Shown: positions 8,226 to 17,369 of the stretch, in pieces | How positions within the stretch are numbered: the stretch's first letter is position 1 | Layout: every line of letters begins with the position of its first letter | NCBI RefSeq assembly: GCF_009695545.1 | Contig: NZ_VUNS01000035.1 | Coordinates: 1-53,588 of the forward strand | Length of the DNA: 53,588 bases | Source of the DNA: Victivallis lenta | GTDB taxonomy: Bacteria > Verrucomicrobiota > Lentisphaeria > Victivallales > Victivallaceae | Direction: 5' to 3' | Position numbers and translations under genes: made by a program | Notes under the pieces: model-generated | What the model was told of the DNA's origin: nothing | Seen by the model: only the letters and a program-made list of their open reading frames with translations | Databases searched by the model: none

Positions 8226-8596
8226 CAACTTGTCTCCTTCTGATTTTCAAGCTGCACCAGACGATCCGCACACTCTGGATGGTCATTGCGGAATGCACTG
8301 CGGACAGCCTCCAGAAGTTCATTCCATCCTTCGCCGATTTCAGCATCACGGTTCTCCTCAATCAGAATTGCCAGATTTCGTGCAAGCAATGCTGTGTCAC
8401 GATGTTCAAACATGAGATGGTCTGCCGCAAGTCGGAGTTGACCGGAAATAACGTCACGGTTATCGTCGGTGTATGTAAATTCGTGAAACAGGTTCCATGC
8501 CTTCACCGTGTGTTTTTTTGCGCAGGCGCTGCATTGATCGTAGGGCGAAGTGCGTGAAACGGAAATCCCGGATTTCCCATGGCAGTTACAACTCAT
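8225..8596 (-). CDS. Small cysteine-bearing tail-region protein (123 aa)
   Basis: Start MSCNCHGKSGISVSRTSPYD with GGAG seven bases upstream. Four N-terminal cysteines (CNC, CSAC) and nearby histidines suggest a bound zinc or iron. The rest is helical (LRLAADHLMFEHRDTALLARN). The gene overlaps both neighbours in the tail-fibre operon, so it is a real operon member. I do not recognise a named family and see no basis for a specific function. Confidence 0.65.
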   Translation of the reverse strand: MSCNCHGKSGISVSRTSPYDQCSACAKKHTVKAWNLFHEFTYTDDNRDVISGQLRLAADHLMFEHRDTALLARNLAILIEENRDAEIGEGWNELLEAVRSAFRNDHPECADRLVQLENQKETS

Positions 8597-9326
8597 TGAA
8601 ATCTCCATTCCCCGACATTGAATAAGTCAGTTCTTCTGTTTCGGTAATGAAATGCTCCGCAGGAAGAGGAGACAGATTCACATCTGAGGCAGAAATTATT
8701 TTCCTTTCTTCAAAGCCAGCAACCCGTTTCGCGTAATAACAGTCATGGAAAAACGCACACTTATAGGCGGGGACGCCATCTGCAATGATTTCATGCAGCT
8801 GATGAAGTCCAGGCTTGTAGCTCCAGGAAAAAATTTCTCCACCTGGATATTGACCTGAAATCAACAGGCGGTTCGGTTCGAATGGATCATAGGAGACGCG
8901 ATAGAGAAATTCAACGCCATGAAACGTGAGAATTATTCTGCGACATGGTTCCACGAGAAAAAGAGGTCCGCGACGACTTGCATAAGCAACGCAGTTCTTG
9001 TGAACAAAACCGACATCGGCAAATTGCTGGGCCATCACTTCCCCATGAAGCCCATACATCCTGTAAAGGCGGAAGCGCCGATCTCCCTTCCAGCCTCCGG
9101 CAATAAATGAGATTTTCCAAATTCCATCTTCAAAATCAGCACAAGGAGCACATTCCGTTGCATCTTCCGGAAGTCCGGTCCGGATTCGTTTCCATTTTTT
9201 TCCAGTGAAATGATAGAGTTTCCAGAGTCCGCCCACCGGAATGCAGCAGAACTCTTCCGCGCCGCCATCCGGTCGCACGGCGGCGAACGGCATGTGTGTA
9301 AAACGTGAATCCGTAAATTGAAACAT
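8586..9326 (-). CDS. Unrecognised tail-cluster protein (246 aa)
   Basis: Start MFQFTDSRFTHMPFAAVRPDG with GGAGG in front. The protein is beta-rich with repeated aromatic blocks (GGLWKLYHFTGKKWKRI, then WKISFIAGGWKGD and RFRLYRMYGL), as in a small propeller or kelch-like fold. That would suit a receptor-contacting or structural tail protein. No catalytic motif is evident. It is tightly packed between tail proteins, which supports a virion or assembly role, but this is inference. Confidence 0.65.
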   Translation of the reverse strand: MFQFTDSRFTHMPFAAVRPDGGAEEFCCIPVGGLWKLYHFTGKKWKRIRTGLPEDATECAPCADFEDGIWKISFIAGGWKGDRRFRLYRMYGLHGEVMAQQFADVGFVHKNCVAYASRRGPLFLVEPCRRIILTFHGVEFLYRVSYDPFEPNRLLISGQYPGGEIFSWSYKPGLHQLHEIIADGVPAYKCAFFHDCYYAKRVAGFEERKIISASDVNLSPLPAEHFITETEELTYSMSGNGDFNEL

Positions 9327-9342
9327 GCTTCCTCCATGATGA

Positions 9343-9777
9343 TTATCCGTTGGGGCAAGGCCATTCAATGCTTCCGTCTTCCCGGACGCATCCTTGCTGC
9401 AATTCCATGTATCCGTTATAGTTGTAGCCGGATACGAATTCGGCGGGCAGTCCGGTCAACTTACCGTTCCGGTCAATTGTCCCGCTGTTATAGATTGTGC
9501 CGGAACATGAGGCATCGGAATTGTTATGATGGGATTCTCCAACATCACGGATGCGCCAACGGCCGCCTGGCAGACCGACACGGTCCCCCTGATAGGCTCT
9601 CAAATCCCAGCGCTCTGTTCCATTGCTTTTGTTTGTAATTTTAGATGCGATGACTCGGGGACGGCAGCAGGGACAGACCCAGCAAACGATCAAACGTCCG
9701 TTTTTTCGTTTTTTGATGATTGTGCCGCTGTTCCGATTTTTCCATAGATACACGGCAACTGTTTGATTCTCCGCCAT
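9343..9777 (-). CDS. Unrecognised tail-cluster protein (144 aa)
   Basis: Start MAENQTVAVYLWKNRNSGTI, with GGAG eight bases upstream; the site overlaps the stop codon of the previous gene. A basic N-terminal half contains a CWVCPCCRPR cysteine cluster. The C-terminal part carries repeated SGTI units (NSGTI twice, CSGTIYNSGTIDRNG). Composition suggests a small structural protein with a metal-binding knuckle. No family recognised. Confidence 0.6.
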   Translation of the reverse strand: MAENQTVAVYLWKNRNSGTIIKKRKNGRLIVCWVCPCCRPRVIASKITNKSNGTERWDLRAYQGDRVGLPGGRWRIRDVGESHHNNSDASCSGTIYNSGTIDRNGKLTGLPAEFVSGYNYNGYMELQQGCVREDGSIEWPCPNG

Positions 9778-9782
9778 ATCAC

Positions 9783-10574
9783 TTACTCCGTTGTATCGCA
9801 GACTTCCACACTGAGAAGAATTGCCACGGGTACACGGAAAGAACAGATCGTTACAGAATCTCCACTGACCTCGCAACTCCCGATCGGGTAGTTGTATTGC
9901 CCCGGAGTGGCAAATTTGATTTCCGGGGTTGACCATTTCCCGCTGCTGTCAATCGTACTGCAGACGCACACAATCCCATTCTGTGCAGAGAGCTTCTTTT
10001 CTGCAACCTCAAGAAACTCCCCGTTACGTAAGAGATAGCCTGCGTTGACTGTCAGTTGACGATTTTCCGTATCATAGGATAGTGCAAAGGGCCCATCATA
10101 ATTGTCCTGGCTGCTTGCGCCCAGAAGTACAATGCCTTTCCCACTGGATGCGAAGATAACTGGAGCTCCGGTCGTTCCCCGGGTGAAAACCTCCGGATTG
10201 GATTTGCTTGGACTTGCATACGCTCCACTTCCGGAAAGAGAAACCCGGGCGGGACCGCACAGAATGCAACTCCCCACTGCTTTCGATTCCAGATCATTGA
10301 CGATTACTCCCCATGGTTTCAATGGATCGCTGAATGCTTCTGCTGGAACCGCGTCATCGCAGAGTTGACCGTTCTCGGAGAAGTTTACTGCACAACCGCT
10401 CTTCAAGACCGATGAAGAATTGTTGTAAACTTGAATCCGGATCATACCACCTGTGGCAAGCATCGGTTTGGCATTGAAACCGTTCAGCGTATTGACCAGA
10501 CGGCGGACATTGTTGCTCAGGAGCGCATTGGGAATGAATGTGTCTCCTGCGCTGACATCAGGAAAATAAGCCAT
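9783..10574 (-). CDS. Tail-associated structural protein (263 aa)
   Basis: Begins MAYFPDVSAGDTFIPNALLS. Residues ~45-160 read like a decoration-type beta domain (VYNNSSSVLKSGCAVNFS, CGPARVSLSGSGAYA, VIFASSGKGIVLLGA). The C-terminal part is also beta-rich. It lies two genes after the tape measure in transcription order, in the tail-tip cluster. Function unknown; a tail-tip or appendage scaffold role is inferred from place. The start is the ATG three bases after the upstream stop. Confidence 0.65.
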   Translation of the reverse strand: MAYFPDVSAGDTFIPNALLSNNVRRLVNTLNGFNAKPMLATGGMIRIQVYNNSSSVLKSGCAVNFSENGQLCDDAVPAEAFSDPLKPWGVIVNDLESKAVGSCILCGPARVSLSGSGAYASPSKSNPEVFTRGTTGAPVIFASSGKGIVLLGASSQDNYDGPFALSYDTENRQLTVNAGYLLRNGEFLEVAEKKLSAQNGIVCVCSTIDSSGKWSTPEIKFATPGQYNYPIGSCEVSGDSVTICSFRVPVAILLSVEVCDTTE

Positions 10575-10576
10575 GA

Positions 10577-11398
10577 TCACAACCCCAGTGCGCTGAACGA
10601 GGCGTATTCACAGACCTGATCGACGTAGATGCCCTCAACCTCGATTTTCGGGGCTCCGCCTGCTGCGACACTTTTACTGATTGCCCAGGCATACTCAAAC
10701 CCTTTTTTGCTGACGCTGTGTTCACCGATTTTCACATTGGATTCATTGGGCTGAATGGCAAAATTGAATGTCACTGTCACTTTGCTGGCCTTTTTTGCGG
10801 GCGTCGAATAACTCATGCCGAGAAACATCACTTCTCCAGCCGACCAGCCCTTGAATGAGCCGGAATTGACCTTTCCGACCAGCGAAGCGACGCTTCGTTT
10901 GTAGGAGGTTGTCAGACGGCTGATCCGCATTTGCTTTGTGTAGGTCTCGCGCAGCTGAGCTGTGGGAATATCAACCCCCGCGATTTCACAGTCGTCACCG
11001 GATTTGCCGTTCCATCCGATCGCGCCGCCGGCATCCTTGTCGCCATACACTTTTTTCTGGGCAAGGCTGTAAAGGAGATGTTTTGTTCCGCCTCCGCAAT
11101 CAAAGCTCAGCGTGGGGGATTCATCGTCATCATCGTCACTGTCAGGAACTGCTGAAACCTCTTCTTCCCGGTAGATGGCATTCACCCGGTAGGTCGTTTC
11201 ATTTGCGCGCTCGTCAATTTCGATGCTTTCAAGGGGCAATTCCCGGCAGCTTGCCGGGGCGCTTGCCAGCACAGCGGCAAGAGCTTCGTCCTCATCCGCC
11301 GCATCAAAAACCAGATAGGGAATTTCCGCGCTTGTGTATTTCCCGTTTTTATCTATGCTTTTGGAATGTTCCGTATAACTTTGCTCCACTCTTGCCAT
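10577..11398 (-). CDS. Tail protein directly after tape measure (273 aa)
   Basis: The gene follows the tape measure in transcription order by 13 bases; GGAG lies nine bases before the ATG. Residues ~70-95 hold an acidic run (DSDDDDDE). The second half contains GKVNSGSFKGWSAGEVMFLG and KASKVTVTFNFAIQPNES, as in tail-tip or distal-tail proteins that form beta-sandwich rings. Position after the tape measure is where distal tail proteins are usually encoded. I cannot assign a named family from sequence alone. Confidence 0.65.
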   Translation of the reverse strand: MARVEQSYTEHSKSIDKNGKYTSAEIPYLVFDAADEDEALAAVLASAPASCRELPLESIEIDERANETTYRVNAIYREEEVSAVPDSDDDDDESPTLSFDCGGGTKHLLYSLAQKKVYGDKDAGGAIGWNGKSGDDCEIAGVDIPTAQLRETYTKQMRISRLTTSYKRSVASLVGKVNSGSFKGWSAGEVMFLGMSYSTPAKKASKVTVTFNFAIQPNESNVKIGEHSVSKKGFEYAWAISKSVAAGGAPKIEVEGIYVDQVCEYASFSALGL

Positions 11399-11411
11399 GG
11401 AATCCGTCTCC

Positions 11412-14400
11412 TTATTTGTATGCCAGTGTCGTTGTGCCGGATGCGTTGTCCATTCGTTTCAGAAGCTTGTTCGTCTCTTTGCTCTGGCGCACCATCTGTT
11501 CTGTGGCGTTCGCTGTCCGTTCCGCCTCTGTCCCGCCTCCACCGAGCATCGCCTGCAATGCCGAAGCAAGAAAACTTCCGCTTACCTGAGTCCGTTCCGC
11601 AGCTCCGGCTGTTCCTTCCTGAGCCGAGCGCAGACGGTCGGAATATTTGTCCACCATCGACTCCGCACGGGTGTATGCGCTGTGAGCGTCATCGAGTTTT
11701 TTACGCTCGTTATCATCGATTTTGCCGTCCGCCTGCGTATCCTGAAGTTCCTTTTCAAACTGCGCTTTTGCCGCAGCCGCTTCTTTCTGATATTGAGCAA
11801 TCAATCCTTCCAGCATCTGCTGTCCGGCGGCAGGATCGTTTTTCAGCGTTTCATCGATTTTTCGATCCTGCGCCGCTTCGGCCCGCCGATCCTGAATGCT
11901 CTGTTCGGACTCCTGAAAGCGCTCCTGATAGGAGGCAACATCATCCTTCATTTTCTGAGCGGCTTTTTCCCGCGCTTTGGCGATGCGGTCTTCCGCTGTC
12001 TGATCCGCTCCGGCGAGTTTCCCCTCCAGTTCCGCGATCTTCGCCTTGTCCTGTTCTTTTTCCGGCTTGGATTTTTCATAATCCAGCATCGTCTGAATCA
12101 GCTGTTTGTATTCGTCGCGAAGCGCAATGATGTCGTCGATCTCGTTTTCAAGTTCAGTTTTGCGTTCCCGTGCAAGCTGTTTGTCAATTTCGGCGACACG
12201 TTTTGCGGCTGCGTCCGCGTTGTCGGATGCCGCCTGGCGGCGTTGTTTTTCCGCCTCAACTTTTTCCTCCGTGGTCGCTGTTTTCCCTTCTTCTCCGGTT
12301 GTTGCGCCGGGCTTGCCTTCCTGAACCGCCTGACGGCGTTTCTGCAATGCCCAGATTTTCTGCCGATAAGCGGATGCTCGTTCTCCGTTGGCTTCGATTT
12401 TCTTCTGCGCTTCTTCCTGCCTGCCGGAGATCTGCGACCAGAGGTTGTGATTCCAGTAAGAGAGCAGTGCCTCATCTTCCGCCTGGAGCTCTTTGAGGTT
12501 GGCTTCCAGTTCGGCGATTTCCGCATCCAGCTCTCCAAGTGTCGCAGCTTTCATGGCTTCATTGAACTTGTCCTGCGCCGAAGCGGCAAGATTCAGTTTC
12601 CCGGTGATCGTATCGATTCCGAGCCCGAGGTCGTTGTAGGCTCCGTTCAGCGCATTGACGATGGTTTGCGCTTCCTGCTGTTCCGCTGCGGTCAGCTTTT
12701 CCTGTTCCGCCAACTGCTTGAGCCGTTCCAGCTGAGCAAGATGCGTCTCCTTCTGCGGATCGTTTCCGGTTTGAATGATTTGTGCGGCTGCGGTAAATTG
12801 CCTCTGTGCTTCCGTCAAGGCGACGATACGTCCCCTGGCCGTATCCACGGAAAGTCCGAGGTCGCCGTATTTTGCTCTGAGCTGTTCCAGCAGGGTGTTT
12901 GCCTCCGCAATGCCGGACGCGTCCAGCTTCGGCATTTGAGAAAGTGTCTGCAGACGGCTGACCTTGTCCGCATCCTCCGTCCCGGAGACTTTGATGGAAA
13001 TCTCCCGGAGACTTGCAGCGACGCTGTTGAGCTTGACGATCTTTCCCGCAGTCCGGTCGACCGCAACTCCGAGATCGCCGTATTTCTTCGACAGTTCACC
13101 GATCAGTCGTTCCGCGTCATTCTGCTGATCCACATCCAGTGTGACTTCCAGTGACAACGCTTTCAATTCCCGCAACTTGTCAAGGTCGCCGCTGTCCTTG
13201 ACAGAAAGCTCCATGGCTCCGATGCGGGCACTCTCCGCATTCATGGCTGCAATCTTTCCAGAGACCTTGTCCACAGTCATTCCCAATGAGCCGTATTTCG
13301 CTTCCAGCTCGGAAATCAGTCGCTCCGCCTCTTCCTGCCCCTGCACATCCAATTTTGCCTGAATGGAGAGGGCTTTCAGACGATTGAGCTTTTCGATATC
13401 CTCACTTCCGCGAACTTTGAATGAGAGGTCACTGATCGCTCCGGCTACGGTGTTCAGACGTTCAATCTGTCCCGTTGTCCGGTTTACAACCAATCCGAGA
13501 TCGCCGTATTTTTTTGACAGTTCTCCGATCAGGCGTTCCGCATCATTCTGTTGCGGAATCGTCAGATCCAGCTCCATGGAAAGAGCTTTCAGCTGATCGA
13601 ACTTCGGCAGGTCGCCTGCGTCAATTTTCGTTGAGAGTCTGATTCCCTCCAGACGCTCGGCTTCTTCCGATAATGCACGAATCCTTCCCCGTGCACGATC
13701 CACTTCCAGTCCAAGTGCGCCGTATTTGGCGGAGAGGTCTTCGATCAGAGCAGCCGCTTCATTCTGTTCGTCCAATTCAAGGCTGACTTTGACGGAGAGT
13801 TCCTCCAGGCGCGCCATCTTTTCCAGATCATCGGCGTTGCTCACTTTGAACTTCAGCTCGCCAAGTTTTGCCGCAGCACTGGAAAGAGCCGTAATTCGCA
13901 TGGCGTTGTCGCTGATCGTGATCCCGAGGTCGCCGTATTTTTTCTGCAGCTTGGATGCCAGCATACGGGCTTCCGCCATCTCGGCATTCGTCAGTTTCTG
14001 CTTTGCCGCCAGCTGCTGGAGCCGTTCCATGCGGATTTCATCCGTTTTGCGGAGCTGGTCTCCCTTTTCCCGAAGCGTGCTCATCTTGTCCGAAAGCTGC
14101 GCGGTATAGGATCCGGCGCGTGAGAGATAGATGCACACACCAGCCAGAACCGCCCCCAGCGCAATCAGCGCAACCGCCACCGGGTGAGCGGCAATAAAGC
14201 TCATGACCGCTCCCAGAGCCAGCATTGCCGCAGCCGCGACCTTGGCTGCCGCCGCCAGCAGGAAGTTTCCCGCAGCAACTGCGGAAACCGAAACCACAGC
14301 TTTCAGATTCGCCGCCGTGAAAAGCGCGGTCACGGCAATTCCGGCTTTGCGGACCTGATTCAATGCCACAGTTCCCGCTGTGCAGAGCGCTTCCGCAACT

Positions 14401-16349
14401 GTTTGTGCTTTCACTGCGACAGTTGCCGCAATCGATGCGGCCGTATAGGACTTCAGAGCACTTGCCATGGCCGTCCATGCTGTTGCCAGTGCGCGTCCCG
14501 CCGCCATGGCTCCTTCTGCGACAGCCTGTGCCTTGAGTGCCGCTGCTGCCGCGATGGAAGAGAGTGTCAATCCCTTCAGGGCGTTCGCCATGGCCGTCCA
14601 GCCCGAGACCAACGCCGTTTTCACCGCTGCCGCCGCTTCTGCCGCCGCCTGTGCTTTCGTTGCAGCGGTTGCCGCGACGGCGGCGAGACTGAAGTTTTTC
14701 AGCGCACTTGTCATTGCGGTCCACTTTGCCGCCAGCGTCGACTGCGCGGCAGCCAGAACTTCGGCCGCCGCCTGTGCTTTGGTCGCAACGGCTGCCGCCA
14801 GCGCCGTGTTCCGGAATGAGGCAAGGGTTTTCGTTACGGCCTGCCATTTGGCTGCCAGTGCTGACTTCGCTGCCGCGGCGGCTTCGGCATTGCTCATCAG
14901 AATGATGCTTGCCCGCGCACGGTTCGCAGATGTCGAGGCAAGCCCCAAAGCCGCACAGAACTTTTCCGTACCGACCAGTGCCGGAATCGCCGTGTTGCGG
15001 TAGTCCGCGAACGACTGCGTCAACAGCGTAAAGGAGGTCTTGAGTGCTGTCCCCTGCGCAATGGCCACCCCCTGAAGGAAAGTGAAACCCTTGATCGCCG
15101 TCTGAACTACGGCGATTCCGGCAGCCGCCCCTTTGGCGGCGACTCCGATGGCAATCAGGACCACGGCAAGGCCGGCCGCGCCCACCACCGTCACGGCAAA
15201 GGCTGTCACCAGCCCCTGATTCGCCTCAATCCATTGGGTGAAGGCGTTGATGACCGCCGTCACCTTGACCACCAGCGGCTGGAGTGTCGAATTCATCGCA
15301 TCGGCAATCGCATTCATCGCACCTTCCACTGCGGAAAGCAGAAGGCGGAATGCGCCGCCAAGCCCGGCATCCATCTTTTTGGCGGTGTCTGCCGCAACTC
15401 CTTCCACATCCTGGAGCTTGGCCAGCATCGCATCCAGTTCATCGGTATTCGCCGTCAGCGTCAGTCCGGCAAGTGATCCGCGAATATCAAAGATATCTTC
15501 CGCAAATGCCAGCTTTTCTGCGGTGGGCATGGTGCTCATTGCCTTGGCGATGTCCCGCATGATCTCCGCCATTTTGCGGAGATTTCCGTTTGCGTCGACT
15601 GTTTCCACACCCACGGAACGGAGCTGATCCTGAACTTTCACTTTGGCAAACTGCGAGAAACTCTTGCGCAGAGCCGTTCCGGCGAGAGATCCTTTGATGC
15701 CCATGTTCGCAAGAACCGCGATCGCCGCACTGGTTTCCCGAATCGACTCCCCGGCGGCGGCCGCCTGCGGTCCGCCCATTTTCAACGCCTCAAAGAGGTC
15801 AATCAGTGTCTGTGCCGAACTGTTCGCAGTGACCGTGAGAACATCGGCAACGTCACTCATCTGTGACGCTTCAATGCCGAAGATCCGCATGCTGTTCGCG
15901 GCGATGTCGCCAGCTTCCGCAAGTTCCGTTCCCGTTGACCGGGCAAGATTCAGCACCGCATCGATGGATGCCTGGATTTCCGTCGGGGAGAAACCCATTC
16001 GTCCCAGCGACACCATTGCATCCGCGGCCTGCTGCGCGGTATAGGAGGTGTCACGTCCGAGACGCTGCGCGGTCTTGGTCAATGCTTTGAAATCGGCGTC
16101 GGTCGCCTGGGTAACCGCCTGCACAAGACGCATGCTGTCATCGAAACCGGCGAATGACCGGGCCGCCATCACCAGCGGTGCGGCCATTGCGCCCGAGAGC
16201 ATCAGGAGATCTTTCCCGACATTCGTACAGGTTCTTCCAAAGTTTTGCAGCTGAGCCTGGGCGCTCGTCAGATTCCGCTGAAGTTTGCTGGTCTCGGCGG
16301 TTACCTCGACATATGCCCGGCCTGCTCGGATATTGCTCGATAGGGACAT
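11412..16349 (-). CDS. Tail tape measure protein (1,645 aa)
   Basis: Determines tail length and lines the tail tube. The N-terminal ~350 residues match TP901-type tape measures (LGRDTSYTAQQAADAMVSLG, MGIKGSLAGTALRKSFSQFA). Hydrophobic membrane-type segments follow at about 375-415 and 680-745. Two repeat arrays are visible: four alanine-rich repeats of ~41 residues near 480-655 (each with KAQ.VAE-like blocks and W.A......LK), and seven repeats of ~71 residues near 790-1260, each with a K/A-Y-G/N-x-LG core such as KYGDLG. The C-terminus is a charged coiled coil. At about three bases per angstrom-scale helix rise a 1.6-kb-residue protein predicts a long flexible tail. Only a weak purine stretch precedes the ATG. 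Confidence 0.95.
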   Translation of the reverse strand: MSLSSNIRAGRAYVEVTAETSKLQRNLTSAQAQLQNFGRTCTNVGKDLLMLSGAMAAPLVMAARSFAGFDDSMRLVQAVTQATDADFKALTKTAQRLGRDTSYTAQQAADAMVSLGRMGFSPTEIQASIDAVLNLARSTGTELAEAGDIAANSMRIFGIEASQMSDVADVLTVTANSSAQTLIDLFEALKMGGPQAAAAGESIRETSAAIAVLANMGIKGSLAGTALRKSFSQFAKVKVQDQLRSVGVETVDANGNLRKMAEIMRDIAKAMSTMPTAEKLAFAEDIFDIRGSLAGLTLTANTDELDAMLAKLQDVEGVAADTAKKMDAGLGGAFRLLLSAVEGAMNAIADAMNSTLQPLVVKVTAVINAFTQWIEANQGLVTAFAVTVVGAAGLAVVLIAIGVAAKGAAAGIAVVQTAIKGFTFLQGVAIAQGTALKTSFTLLTQSFADYRNTAIPALVGTEKFCAALGLASTSANRARASIILMSNAEAAAAAKSALAAKWQAVTKTLASFRNTALAAAVATKAQAAAEVLAAAQSTLAAKWTAMTSALKNFSLAAVAATAATKAQAAAEAAAAVKTALVSGWTAMANALKGLTLSSIAAAAALKAQAVAEGAMAAGRALATAWTAMASALKSYTAASIAATVAVKAQTVAEALCTAGTVALNQVRKAGIAVTALFTAANLKAVVSVSAVAAGNFLLAAAAKVAAAAMLALGAVMSFIAAHPVAVALIALGAVLAGVCIYLSRAGSYTAQLSDKMSTLREKGDQLRKTDEIRMERLQQLAAKQKLTNAEMAEARMLASKLQKKYGDLGITISDNAMRITALSSAAAKLGELKFKVSNADDLEKMARLEELSVKVSLELDEQNEAAALIEDLSAKYGALGLEVDRARGRIRALSEEAERLEGIRLSTKIDAGDLPKFDQLKALSMELDLTIPQQNDAERLIGELSKKYGDLGLVVNRTTGQIERLNTVAGAISDLSFKVRGSEDIEKLNRLKALSIQAKLDVQGQEEAERLISELEAKYGSLGMTVDKVSGKIAAMNAESARIGAMELSVKDSGDLDKLRELKALSLEVTLDVDQQNDAERLIGELSKKYGDLGVAVDRTAGKIVKLNSVAASLREISIKVSGTEDADKVSRLQTLSQMPKLDASGIAEANTLLEQLRAKYGDLGLSVDTARGRIVALTEAQRQFTAAAQIIQTGNDPQKETHLAQLERLKQLAEQEKLTAAEQQEAQTIVNALNGAYNDLGLGIDTITGKLNLAASAQDKFNEAMKAATLGELDAEIAELEANLKELQAEDEALLSYWNHNLWSQISGRQEEAQKKIEANGERASAYRQKIWALQKRRQAVQEGKPGATTGEEGKTATTEEKVEAEKQRRQAASDNADAAAKRVAEIDKQLARERKTELENEIDDIIALRDEYKQLIQTMLDYEKSKPEKEQDKAKIAELEGKLAGADQTAEDRIAKAREKAAQKMKDDVASYQERFQESEQSIQDRRAEAAQDRKIDETLKNDPAAGQQMLEGLIAQYQKEAAAAKAQFEKELQDTQADGKIDDNERKKLDDAHSAYTRAESMVDKYSDRLRSAQEGTAGAAERTQVSGSFLASALQAMLGGGGTEAERTANATEQMVRQSKETNKLLKRMDNASGTTTLAYK

Positions 16350-16376
16350 TTTTTCTGCCTTTTTTGATTTTACGCC

Positions 16377-16404
16377 TTGCGTTTAACGCGAAAAGATATA
16401 TATT
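16377..16404 (+). promoter_or_regulatory. Likely higBA promoter and HigA operator
   Basis: TTGCGT (16377-16382) and TATATT (16399-16404) are spaced 16 bp, as in a sigma-70 promoter. The palindrome GCGTTTAACGC (16379-16389) overlaps the -35 and spacer. HigA-type antitoxins commonly repress their own promoter by binding such a palindrome, so this is the probable autoregulatory site. It reads away from the tape measure gene toward the toxin gene. Confidence 0.55.
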
Positions 16405-16429
16405 GTGCCATGAAGAAAGGGGTTTCCAC

Positions 16430-16708
16430 ATGATAAAAAGTTTCAAATGCAAAGAGACGGAACAGTTGAAAGCAAGCGGGCGAAGCCGCAGATTCAAAGC
16501 ATTTGAACGGATTGCATTGCGGAAACTGGATATGCTTGACGCAGTTGTCGTACTGGAGACTTTGCGGATTCCTCCAAGCAATCATTTTGAAGCATTGCAT
16601 GGGGACCGCGAAGGACAATACAGCATCCGAATCAATCTTCAATGGCGTATCTGTTTCACGTGGCATGACGGCCATGCGTATGATGTGGAAATCGTTGATT
16701 ACCATTAA
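16430..16708 (+). CDS. higB: HigB-type mRNA interferase toxin (92 aa)
   Basis: Start MIKSFKCKETEQLKASGRSR with AAGGGG upstream. The protein fits the RelE/HigB fold: ALRKLDMLDAVVVLETLRIP, then NHFEALHGDREGQYSIRINL and the C-terminal WRICFTWHDGHAYDVEIVDY, which carries the usual HigB end motif. HigB toxins cleave mRNA on the ribosome. It precedes a HigA antitoxin by 11 bp. The pair lies antisense to the surrounding tail operon, between the tail chaperone and tape measure, so it is an inserted accessory unit. It looks full length. Confidence 0.93.
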   Translation: MIKSFKCKETEQLKASGRSRRFKAFERIALRKLDMLDAVVVLETLRIPPSNHFEALHGDREGQYSIRINLQWRICFTWHDGHAYDVEIVDYH

Positions 16709-16719
16709 GGAGGTGAATC

Positions 16720-17016
16720 ATGATCCGAACAGAAAATCTTATTCATCCCGGCGAGATTCTCGCGGAAGAGTTCTTGAAACCGATGAACATCAGCCAGAAC
16801 AAGCTGGCGATGGACATTCATGTTCCGACTCCAAGGATCAATGCCATTGTCAAGGGATCCCGGGCAATTACTGCGGATACCGCATTGCGGCTCGGCAAGT
16901 ATTTCGGGACTGGTCCGGAGTTCTGGATCAATCTTCAGGCCAATTACGATCTCTGTGTCGCGGCGGCACAATCAGAAAAGGAAATCGCCGCTATTCCACA
17001 ACTGGCTCTTGCCTGA
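16720..17016 (+). CDS. higA: HigA-type antitoxin, XRE-family HTH (98 aa)
   Basis: Begins MIRTENLIHPGEILAEEFLK, the hallmark of HigA/VapI antitoxins, followed by a helix-turn-helix (SQNKLAMDIHVPTPRINAIV) and GPEFWINLQANYDL. It would neutralise HigB and repress the operon through the palindrome at 16379-16389. A very strong AAGGAGGTG site precedes the ATG, which would favour antitoxin excess over toxin. Full length. Confidence 0.94.
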   Translation: MIRTENLIHPGEILAEEFLKPMNISQNKLAMDIHVPTPRINAIVKGSRAITADTALRLGKYFGTGPEFWINLQANYDLCVAAAQSEKEIAAIPQLALA

Positions 17017-17036
17017 TTGTTTCTGCCCACTCGACA

Positions 17037-17077
17037 GATTTTCTGCCTATTTTTGCCGGAAGAACAGGCAGAAAATC
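17037..17077. terminator. Convergent hairpin between higA and tail chaperone
   Basis: Perfect 12-bp arms 17037-17048 (GATTTTCTGCCT) and 17066-17077 enclose a 17-base loop. The arm overlaps the stop codon of the frameshifted chaperone product. The site lies exactly between two convergent coding regions, so it probably limits read-through in both directions, although long T-runs are absent. Confidence 0.5.
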
Positions 17078-17369
17078 ACTTTTTGACAAAGACGTCCCGC
17101 AGAACGGAAAGTGGCGCTTTCAGGAAGGCCTTTTCTTTCACTGTATACGGGTTGAAATCTTCCGCCTTTACCGCCTTGTTCTTCTTCGGATCGCGCATCA
17201 GGTTGACGATGAGCGCCATCAGGCTTGCAGTCTGCTCCCATTCAAAGCGCCCCCGCGCATCCGCGAGGGCGGCGAGTTCCCGAAGCGTCAGGGGGTCGGG
17301 ATTGACTCCGGCGATTCCGGCGAGACGGAGGATAAGATCGTCAATTGATTGAGGGCCTGATCGATTTTT
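17076..17369 (-). CDS. Downstream (-1 frame) part of tail assembly chaperone
   Basis: This frame has no start codon of its own with a ribosome binding site. It is in the -1 frame relative to the chaperone at 17288-17794 and overlaps that gene's end. It reads SIDDLILRLAGIAGVNPDPL, then TLRELAALADARGRFEWEQT and ends LSVLRDVFVKK, clearly protein-like. In many siphophages the second chaperone (the T part of lambda G/GT) is made only as a frameshift fusion. An A6 run at 17365-17370 is the likely slip point. The fusion would be 143 + 96 = 239 residues. A +1 event or a cryptic start cannot be excluded. Confidence 0.7.
   Translation of the reverse strand, partial: KNRSGPQSIDDLILRLAGIAGVNPDPLTLRELAALADARGRFEWEQTASLMALIVNLMRDPKKNKAVKAEDFNPYTVKEKAFLKAPLSVLRDVFVKK

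Noticed and set aside
11397-13154. 585-codon open frame opposite the tape measure
   Set aside because: Antisense of a GC-rich repetitive gene; product is phenylalanine/arginine-rich with no recognisable domain and no ribosome binding site.
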